64,000 nt of DNA from Poa pratensis (lineage: Eukaryota > Streptophyta > Magnoliopsida > Poales > Poaceae): NCBI GenBank assembly GCA_947311845.1, contig CAMZMU010000034.1:94801976-94865975 (forward strand). Direction: 5' to 3'. Positions 57,150 to 64,000 of this stretch are shown in pieces. Position 1 is the stretch's first letter. Each line of letters begins with the position of its first letter. Under the pieces are notes generated by a model. That model did no database searches and had not been told where the DNA came from. It worked only from the letters and a program-made list of their open reading frames with translations. Position numbers and translations under genes: made by a program.

Positions 57150-59740
57150 ATTAGTTCTTCTAAGTAAAATTATTTACAGTTGTTTAATCATGCATGAAAT
57201 GTGTTAGTTGTAAAGATTTCATTTTTCTGCAAATTTTGGTATACTATTTGTATTTTTTTGAATTATGGATTAAAAGATATGGTTTTTCAATTTCCAGCAT
57301 TTTATGCAATTATTAAAAAATGTGGAAAATCTGACAGGCGGGCCTGCGGAGACGTCATCGCGTGACGTCACCCGCCGGCAGCGGACGCGGCCGCTCTGCC
57401 GAACTCGTGCTCGCGCAGCTGCGCTCGCGCGGCGGGCCAGGACCGCGCGGATCCGCGAGAGGAGGCGCAGGGGAGCCGGAAGGGCAGCGCTCTGGACCTT
57501 TTGGTCGCCGGAGCCGCCGGCGGCGACCAAAACGGTGGCGGCGGGCGGCGAGCGCGGCGGCGGCGATTCCGGCATCCCTCGGCCGTCCCGGCACGCGGTC
57601 TTCGGCGAGGAGGTGGAGGCGAAGACGGCGGAGCACGTTGCATACTCCGATTTGTCCGGGGAGGATCGGTGGAGCGGCGCGGCGCGTCGGCGCGGCGGCG
57701 TCCTCGGGCCGTCGCGGGAGAGAGAGGAAGAGGAATTGTGGAGACGCTTTTGCGAAAAAGTCCCTGGCATTTCCAGAAATTACAATCAGGCCCTTTGCGG
57801 GGGGTTTTCCGTAAAGCTGTGCGCCAAAAACCGTGCGGGGGGCGACGTGTCATCACGCGATTGGTAAAAAGTCCTCGGCTACAGTAATATTGTAGCAGTT
57901 AGCATCGCGCACGCATTTGGGCCGTCCATCGGCGCAATCGGACGGCCGGTGTTTGTCGGGTGACGTGGCCGCTGGAGGGAGCGAGAATCCTTCCTACTTT
58001 CATATATAGTTCTTCTAAGTAAAATTATTTACAGTTGTTTAATCATGCATGGAAATGTGTTAGTTGTAAAGATTTCATTTTTCTGCAAATTTTGGTATAC
58101 TATTTGTATTTTTTTGAATTACGGATTAAAAGATATGGTTTTTTCAATTTCTAGCATTTTCTGCAATTATTAAAAAATGTGGAAAATCTGACAGGCGGGC
58201 CTGCGGTGACGTCATCGCGTGACGTCACCCGCCGGCGGCGGACGCGGCCGCGGCCGCTCTGCCGAACTCGTGCTCGCGCAGTTGCGCTCGCGCGGCGGGC
58301 CAGGACCGCGCGGATCCGCGAGAGGAGGCGCAGGGGAGCCGGAAGGGCAGCGCTCTGGACCTTTTGGTCGCCGGAGCCGCCGGCGGCGACCAAAACGGTG
58401 GCGGCGGGCGGCGAGCGCGGCGGCGGCGATTCCGGCGTCCCTCGACGTCCCGGCACGCGGTCTTCGGCGAGGAGGTGGAGGCGAAGACGGCGGAGCACGT
58501 TGCATACTCCGATTTGTCCGGGAGGATCGGTGGAGCGGCGCGGCGCGTCGGCGCGGCGGCGTCCTCGGGCCGTCGCGGGAGAGAGAGGAAGAGGAATTGT
58601 GGAGACGCTTTTGCGAAAAAGTCCCTGGCATTTCCGGAAATTACAATCAGGCCCTTTGCGGGGGGTTTTCCGTAAAGCTGTGCGCCAAAAACCGTGCGGG
58701 GGGCGACGTGTCATCACGCGATTGGTAAAAAGTCCTCGGCTACAGTAATATTGTAGCAGTTAGCATCGCGCACGCATTTGGGCCGTCCATCGGCGCAATC
58801 GGACGGCCGGTGTTTGTCGGGTGACGTGGCCGCTGGAGGGAGCGAGAATCCTTCCTACTTTCATATATAGTTCTTCTAAGTAAAATTATTTACAGTTGTT
58901 TAATCATGCATGGAAATGTGTTAGTTGTAAAGATTTCATTTTTCTGCAAATTTTGGTATACTATTTGTATTTTTTTGAATTACGGATTAAAAGATATGGT
59001 TTTTTCAATTTCCAGCATTTTCTGCAATTATTAAAAAATGTGGAAAATCTGACAGGCGGCCTGCGGTGACGTCATCGCGTGACGTCACCCGCCGGCGGCG
59101 GACGCGGCCGCGGCCGCTCTGCCGAACTCGTGCTCGCGCAGTTGCGCTCGCGCGGCGGGCCAGGACCGCGCGGATCCGCGAGAGGAGGCGCAGGGGAGCC
59201 AGAAGGGCGGCGCTTTGGACCGTTTGGTCGCCGGAGCCACCGGCGGCGACCAAAATGGTGGCGGCGGGCGGCGAGCGCGGCGGCGGCGATTCCGGCGTCC
59301 CTCAGGCGTCCTGGCACGCGGTCTTCGGCGAGGAAGTGGAGGCGAAGACGACGGAGCACGCTGCATACTCCGATTTGTCCGGGGAGGATCGGTGGAGCGG
59401 CGCGGCGCGTCGGCGCGGCGGCGCCTCGGGCCGTCGCGAGAGAGAGGAAGAGGAGGGAGAGGAATTGTGGAGACGCTTTTGTGAAAAAGTCCCTGGCATT
59501 TCCGGAAATTACAATCAGGTCCTTTGCGGGGGGTTTTCCGTAAAGCTGTGCGCCAAAAACCGTGCGGGGGGCGACGTGTCATCACGCGATTGGTAAAAAG
59601 TCCTCTGCTATAGTAATACTGTAGCAGTTAGCATCGCGCACGCATCTGGGCCGTCCATCGGCGTGATCGGACGGCCAGTGTTTGTCGGGTGACGTGGCCG
59701 CGGAGGGAGCGAGAATCCTTCCTACTTTCATATATAGTAG
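57150..59740. repeat. tandem triplication of an about 860-bp unit
   Basis: Three head-to-tail copies (about 57150-58005, 58006-58868 and 58869-59738), highly similar. Each starts ttcttctaagtaaaattatt, passes an AT-rich part, then a GC-rich part beginning with two adjacent TGACGTCA palindromes, and ends gaatccttcctactttcatatatag. Short indels separate the copies (for example a doubled gcggcc in copies 2 and 3). Long ORFs on both strands of each copy reflect GC bias, not proven genes; the minus strand has the composition of a grass promoter plus 5' exon. Confidence 0.92.
57354..57370. promoter_or_regulatory. paired TGACGTCA bZIP/CRE-like sites, copy 1 (repeated at about 58208 and 59067)
   Basis: Each tandem unit has gacgtcatcgcgtgacgtca, two CRE-like palindromes about 5 bp apart. 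In copies 2 and 3 both are full TGACGTCA; in copy 1 the first reads AGACGTCA. Such sites bind bZIP (TGA-type) factors; function here is untested. Confidence 0.5.
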
Positions 59741-59771
59741 GATGTTTCGATCATCGCCGTGTTAGATAATA

Positions 59772-60280
59772 TGAATGTGTCCCTGGATGGATGTAACACT
59801 GGGAAACAAAAAAAATGTTTTGGCTGTCTTACGCCAAGACATCGATGAATACTACCTACCGGTATTGTTTTAACAGCTTGATCAGCTGAATGTTTTAATA
59901 ATGAGTATGGTTTCTCTCCTAATGTACCCCTGAATTCCTAGCAGATGTCCAACATTCACTCAAGATGCATGGAAAGTCTTAAATAATCATTCTTGAAGTA
60001 CCGTCGATGTATCCTTGTACATATCTAGACACATTAAGGCAACTGAATTTTATGCAAAGCCTCTTGGTGGTATAGCAAACGATTGAGTTAGATTTGATTA
60101 ATCTGGCGTTTGAAACTAGCTAGTTGTAGATTATACTATGACACTTAGGCTGAGTACAAATAGGATGAAACAGGACTTTCAGGATACTAGGATAGAGCTG
60201 GACATAATATTACCGGAGCTTGACTAATCCTTAATCACAATTAATTACTAGTATTAGTCAATGTACTAGTGAATGTAAAT
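59772..60280. other. intergenic stretch, no recognised gene
   Basis: Ordinary AT-rich sequence; no ORF, repeat or RNA gene is supported. Confidence 0.35.
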
Positions 60281-60355
60281 GGGGATGTAGCTCAAGTGGT
60301 AGAGCGCTTATATACGCATGTTAAGAGAAAGGGGGGTCGATACCTCCCATCTCCA
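60281..60355 (+). pseudogene. tRNA-Ala-like pseudogene or tRNA-derived element head, copy 1
   Basis: GGGGATGTAGCTCA...GGTAGAGCG matches the acceptor and D-arm (pol III A box) of plant tRNA-Ala, and GGGTCGATACC with CATCTCCA matches the T-arm (B box) and 3' acceptor. The anticodon arm is about two bases too long and badly paired (cttatatacgcatgttaag), so a functional tRNA is unlikely. Confidence 0.6.
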
Positions 60356-60870
60356 ATTTCATTTTTTCTACTATCTGGCGATTTTCTTTACTGCTGAAAA
60401 TTACCGGAAAAAACAGAAAAGAAAAAACTCTGCCATGACGTTGTATGCCTGCTATTTGGATTATCAAGTGGGCTGAAACGTACGAAGGGATGATATGGTT
60501 AGGTATGTACAAACACATCTCACCAACTCATTACATCTCCCACGCCAAGTGGTTTTTACTTGCACATGAGAGGAGAATAACAACCAAAGGTAAAGATCAA
60601 ATACATAGGGTTCAGCGGGACGCGAGATTTTTGTTTGCCCCAAAGTCAAAGAAAATTTGCATATATAGAGTTATGCCGCATGTTGATACTCACTCGTGTT
60701 TCTATCGTGAATATATTGTTCCAGAAAGAAAACAATTGACATGTGAGGGCCCGACCGACCTACACACGCCAAGGGGACCCACCACAACCAAGATCGGACA
60801 AAGACACTCTGAAGATTAGAACCTCAACCATAAGCCCCAATAGCGGCTCAGGGTTAGCTTCCAATTAAAT

Positions 60871-60944
60871 GCGGATGTAGCTCAAATGGTAGAGCGCTTA
60901 TATACGCATGTTAAGAGGAAGGGGATCGATACCTCCCATCTCCA
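60871..60944 (+). pseudogene. tRNA-Ala-like pseudogene or tRNA-derived element head, copy 2
   Basis: Second copy in the tandem duplication, with the same aberrant anticodon arm, GGATCGATACC in the B box and a weaker acceptor 5' end. Confidence 0.6.
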
Positions 60945-61473
60945 ATTTCATTTTTTCTACTATCTGGCGATTTTCTTTACTGCTGAAAATTACCGGAAAA
61001 AACAGAAAAGAAAAAACTCTGTCGTGACGTTGTATGCCTGCTATTTGGGTTATCAAGTGGGATGAAACAGCGAGGCGGACACGTACGAAGGGATGATATG
61101 GCTAGGTATGTACAAACACATCTCACCAACTCATTACATCTCCCACGCCCAAGTGGTTTTTACTTGCACATGAGAGGAGAATAACAACCAAAGGTAAAGA
61201 TCAAATACATAGGGTTCGGCGGGACGCGAGATTTTTGTTTGCCCCAAAGTCAAAGAATATTTGCATATATCGAGAGTCATGCCGCATGTTGATACTCACT
61301 CGTGTTTCTATCGTGAATATATTGTTCCAGAAAGAAAACAATTGAGATGTGAGGGCCCGACCGACCTACACGCCAAGGGAACCCAACACAACCAAGATTG
61401 GACAAAGACACTCGAAGATTAGAGCCTCAACCATAAGCCCCAATAGCGGCTTGGGGTTAGCTTCCAATTAATG

Positions 61474-61515
61474 CCCCCCCCCCCCCCCCCCCCCCCCCCC
61501 CACACACACACATCC
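61474..61515. repeat. C28 homopolymer followed by (CA)n
   Basis: 28 consecutive C residues (61474-61501) followed by about six CA units. Confidence 0.9.
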
Positions 61516-62014
61516 AACAAATGTCCCCTCCGGAACCGCTGGGTCAACGACACAATTACAGACCTTCAAAAGACTATCTCTCATGAGTAAACATGGTGCC
61601 TCTAACCCACTGGAAAGTCGGGATCGCGATCAATAGGAAGAAATGGAAGAGACAAGCCGAATAAGTTAGAGCATGAAGGCAACATATTACCCCTTCGACT
61701 TGGTGTGGAGTTCAATGTATATGACATGTCTTGAACTTGAGCTCGACACATGATCCTTGGTATGTGGATTAACTTTGCGGTCGTCAAATGCTACTTCATA
61801 ACAGGTTAGTTGACATAAAGGCGATGCTCCGACATCTCATGAAACTTGATGCAAGGCGTGATCGACCGAGACAGGATATTGCCCATCCGACTTGGAGGGA
61901 GAGAAAAGTTGGTGCTTGCAGATGCGTACACCTAGAATTACATGGTCAATCTAACTTGAGGGAAGGTAGTGTGGTTGTCACAATGTATTAGTACTTGTGG
62001 CGAGTGTGGGTGGT
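61516..62014. other. segment between the C and G homopolymers
   Basis: About 500 bp without a recognised gene; an ORF of 67 codons at 61788-61991 has no domain. Confidence 0.35.
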
Positions 62015-62038
62015 GGGGGGGGGGGGGGGGGGGGGGGG
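62015..62038. repeat. G24 homopolymer
   Basis: 24 consecutive G residues followed by catgg; reverse-complementary to the C28 run, whose left flank is aatg. Confidence 0.9.
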
Positions 62039-62104
62039 CATGGACGACGTCTTCAAGTATGATAATCATGTGCAGATGCGATAATGAATGAATACATAAA
62101 TATT

Positions 62105-62191
62105 TAGCACCTTCCGTTTTATATTAGTTCTCGTTGATTTAGTACAACTTTTAATTGAATCTACAACGACTAATATGGACGGAGAGAGTAT
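62105..62191. mobile_element. small Stowaway-like MITE remnant
   Basis: Ends ccttccgttttatattagt and actaatatggacggagagag are inverted repeats of the Stowaway (Tc1/Mariner) type, with TA at the right edge. The left end is eroded. Confidence 0.65.
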
Positions 62192-62455
62192 TTTTTTAAG
62201 GTTGAATAGGTGATGGTGCTGGTTCCTTCAGACCCACTTGTTCGACGACGCCCTTTCTGCGGCGTGCCCATTCAAGTAGGGTGGGGAGTAGAACTCTGAC
62301 CTGACCCTCCCCACCCTCGCCTATGTTCTCCTCTCTGCCAACCCAGGCGAATGTTGGTAGCATGGTACAGCCACATCACCTTCCTCGCCCACCTCATGCA
62401 TTGAGGTCCACCAGATCGTGCTCCTCTAGGCGGCCCTTGACGCCATACGTATGTA

Positions 62456-62688
62456 CTCCCTCCTTGCCACAATATAGTGGATATAAGTATTTTTTGTAAG
62501 TCAAACCATGCAAACTTTGACCAAGTTTATTAAAAAAATACCAGCATCCAGAATATCAAATCAAATAGCAGTGGATTCATCACTAAGTATATATTTGGTA
62601 TTGTAGATATAGATAATTTTCTCAATAAAGTTGGTGAAGTTTGAGTTTCGCGGAAACCAATGCACTCAATATTATGGCAAGGAGGGGG
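62456..62688. mobile_element. Stowaway-type MITE (TSD TA)
   Basis: 233 bp with inverted ends CTCCCTCCTTGCCA / TGGCAAGGAGGGGG and TA duplicated on both sides (62454-62455 and 62689-62690). The interior has the typical aagtcaaac...aaactttgacc sequence. Non-coding. Confidence 0.85.
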
Positions 62689-62779
62689 TACTAGTATATT
62701 GGTTTTATTTATTTGACAGTATGTATAGTTAATTAATTAATACTAATAATAATCTTATAATACACATAAACACCAATAT

Positions 62780-63430
62780 GTACATCCAATGACTCGAAGT
62801 AAAGTTTTTTGGCACTCAAAAAATCAAGTTTACACAGACCCGATCAGAAAGTGGGCGGCTCACCGGCGGCGGGGAGGACGGCCGCTCGGCCACCGGGGAA
62901 GGGGAGATGGGCGGGCTGAACCGCGCCCCGCGGCGTTGGCGAGCCGGCGAGCAAGAGCCGCCGCAGGTAGGTGTTGTTTCTTCGGCATCCGGCGGGCAGG
63001 CAGAGTCCGGGGGGCGGTGGGCGTTGTGGAGGAGGCCGGCGAGCGGAGTCCGGGCTCGGACATGTGCCGCAGGGAAGTCGCATGCAGAGGCGAGCATCAG
63101 GTTCGCCGTGGGCGTGACGATGGCGCGCAGCCATCTGGGGACGAGGCAGGCGGAGGTAATCCTTCATGTACTATCTTTTTTGGACACTGCTACAGAGCGC
63201 ACGCGTGCCTTTTCTGGCCAGAGTGCACGCGCAAAAAATGGAAAGATTCTTCCGTGTACACGCTAGGAAAATAAACCCTTTGCGGACAAAATTGATGGCG
63301 TCAGCCACATGCAAACCTATCTCAAGATTTAGAAAAGGCATAACTTTTAAATGGAACGTCCAAATTAAAATCGGTTTTCACTGTAGTCTTCCTCGCGACG
63401 GGATCTACGAAAAAAAGATCCCACATGAAT
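62780..63430. other. GC-rich stretch, no recognised gene
   Basis: GC-rich from about 62850 to 63160, with overlapping ORFs on both strands (161 codons plus, 107 codons minus) but no domains. It may be a promoter/first-exon remnant with a donor-like gcaggtagg at 62966. Function cannot be assigned. Confidence 0.3.
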
Positions 63431-63435
63431 ATATT

Positions 63436-63705
63436 CTGATAATTATTTTTGAAAAGCAACTTTTTACTATAAACTTTCTTTTCTGTCAAAAAATGAACTT
63501 TGTCATATAAACTGAGACGAAAATCAACATCGTACTATAAACTTGCCTTTTCTATCAGAAAAACAAATTTGAACGATAAACTGGGACAAAAAGCAACATT
63601 GTACTATAAATTGTTTTTTATCACGAGAAACAACTTTGTACTTTTAACTGGGACAAAAAATGAACTTTGTATTATAAAATTCGTTTTCGATGAAAAAAAC
63701 AACTT
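63436..63705. repeat. short tandem repeats, about 70-bp unit
   Basis: Four diverged units built on tactataaac-tt...ttttctatcagaaaaacaa and taaactgggacaaaaa. No gene. Confidence 0.7.
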
Positions 63706-64000
63706 TACAACAACAACAACAACAACAATAACAAAGCCTTTTTCCCAAACAAGTTGGGGTAGGCTAGAGTTGAAACCCATAAGATCTCGAAACCAGGTCA
63801 TGGTTCTGGCACATGGATAGCTAACTTCCACGCAGCCCTATCCATGGCTAGTTCTTTGGTGATATTCCAATCCTTCAGATCTCTCTTAACAGACTCCTCC
63901 CATGTCAAGTTTGGCCTACCACGACCCCTCTTAACATTCTCATCCCGCTTTATCCGTCCGGTATGCAATGGCGCTTCCGGAGGCCTACGTTCTATATGAC
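63705..64000 (-). mobile_element. LINE 3' end, minus strand, running off the window
   Basis: A plus-strand (CAA)n stretch at about 63705-63730 is the tail of a minus-strand LINE. The 3' UTR (aacttgtttgggaaaaagg on the minus strand) and coding end are typical of the abundant plant LINE group with GTTGTTGTT tails. Confidence 0.85.
63798..64000 (-). CDS. LINE ORF2 C-terminus (partial, continues beyond the window)
   Basis: On the minus strand the frame reads RRPPEAPLHTGRIKRDENV, then GRGRPNLTWEESVKRDLKDW and AMDRAAWKLAIHVPEP before a TGA at 63798-63800. This is the well-conserved C-terminal end of plant LINE reverse-transcriptase proteins. The visible part is intact; everything upstream lies outside. 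Confidence 0.85.
   Translation of the reverse strand, partial: HIERRPPEAPLHTGRIKRDENVKRGRGRPNLTWEESVKRDLKDWNITKELAMDRAAWKLAIHVPEP

Larger units (their letters stand above)
54746..59748. mobile_element. 5-kb insertion-like block of AT-rich repeats plus a triplicated GC unit
   Basis: A 22-bp sequence starting gatcatcgccgtgt occurs at 54724-54745 and, with a single added base, at 59749-59771, bracketing the block like a long target duplication. The left end has a palindrome (ggcgcggcaaatgccgcgcg at 54759-54778). The interior consists of degenerate AT-rich repeats (54790-57150) and three tandem 860-bp units. It lacks transposase genes. It could be a Helitron-like or other non-autonomous element; the class is not determined. 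Confidence 0.45.
60281..61473 (+). repeat. 590-bp tandem duplication containing tRNA-Ala-like sequences
   Basis: Unit 1 (about 60281-60870) and unit 2 (about 60871-61473) are closely similar, each starting with the tRNA-like segment and ending taagccccaatagcggct followed by agcttccaatta. The block at 60505-60640 is also shared with 9565-9695. Confidence 0.85.

Noticed and set aside
57150..59740. CRISPR-like or coding repeat array
   Set aside because: Units are about 860 bp without spacers in a plant genome; the many ORFs on both strands arise from high GC and recur out of frame between copies.
60281..60944. Two functional tRNA genes
   Set aside because: The anticodon arm is too long and poorly paired in both copies, and the copies are part of a tandem repeat.
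62789..63274. 161-codon plus-strand ORF
   Set aside because: GC-rich, overlaps equally long minus ORFs and shows no conserved motif; not supported as a gene.

Overview
This window looks like a piece of a large, transposon-rich grass nuclear genome, most likely Pooideae/Triticeae (inference). The evidence is spliced plant genes with GT-AG introns, a Cassandra-type LTR carrying a 5S rRNA-like core, CACTA, PIF/Harbinger and Stowaway elements, Copia and Gypsy-like LTR elements, plant LINEs, and nested insertions with clean target-site duplications (TSDs). There are no bacterial-style operons.

Layout, left to right. 1-2.87 kb: a 5'-truncated, frameshifted LINE with reverse transcriptase and zf-RVT. 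2.9-3.4 kb: tandem repeat. 3.9-8.7 kb: remnant of a small secreted-peptide gene whose coding exon is split by a 3.84-kb CACTA element (4189-8032, TSD GAT). That CACTA carries its own intact DEDDy-type 3'-5' exonuclease ORF and a 5S/Cassandra-like segment. A fold-back MITE lies in the peptide gene's intron. 10.3-15.2 kb: a complete Copia element (181-bp LTRs, TSD GTGCC) inside a GC-rich minisatellite. 15.5-15.8 kb: a possible small minus-strand gene.

16.2-32.4 kb: an ML-domain (MD-2-related lipid-recognition) gene with four exons. Its second intron is 15.4 kb and is filled by nested retroelements: an outer LTR element (16845-24512, TSD TCCGG) containing a Cassandra solo LTR (18174-18457, TSD TCCAC) and a 4.65-kb solo-LTR-like insertion (19128-23780), followed by a non-autonomous Gypsy-like element (25199-31672, TSD ACCAT). 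Without these the intron would be about 1.3 kb. Exon 1 appears frameshifted, so the gene may be dead.

32.4-38 kb: an endonuclease-only LINE fragment, a lone 3' LTR, and a minus-strand retroposon with a 14-bp TSD. 39.25-39.81 kb: the clearest intact host gene, a two-exon FD-like bZIP factor with a C-terminal SAP motif. 39.99-41.91 kb: a PIF/Harbinger element (TSD TTA) with an ORF broken by one amber codon. 42.7-43.5 kb: a second minus-strand retroposon. 44.59-52.95 kb: a small non-autonomous Copia-type element (151-bp LTRs, TSD GATCA) split by a 6.45-kb CACTA element (45330-51780, TSD AGT). That CACTA encodes a multi-exon Transposase_24/TnpA-like protein, no visible catalytic transposase, and a captured exon resembling CW-type zinc-finger proteins.

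54.7-59.75 kb: an about 5-kb insertion-like block flanked by 22-bp direct repeats, made of AT-rich repeats and a head-to-tail triplication of an about 860-bp unit with paired TGACGTCA sites. 60.3-61.5 kb: a 590-bp tandem duplication carrying degenerate tRNA-Ala-like sequences. 61.5-62.04 kb: a segment bounded by a C28 run and a G24 run. 62.1-62.7 kb: two Stowaway-like MITEs. 63.4-63.7 kb: short tandem repeats. 63.7-64 kb: the 3' end of another LINE on the minus strand.

The coding content is therefore mostly transposon-borne. Host genes are the FD-like bZIP, the ML gene (probably impaired) and the secreted-peptide remnant. No wholly new system is proven. The most unusual items are the exonuclease carried by the first CACTA, the zinc-finger-protein fragment in the second, and the triplicated CRE-palindrome repeat.
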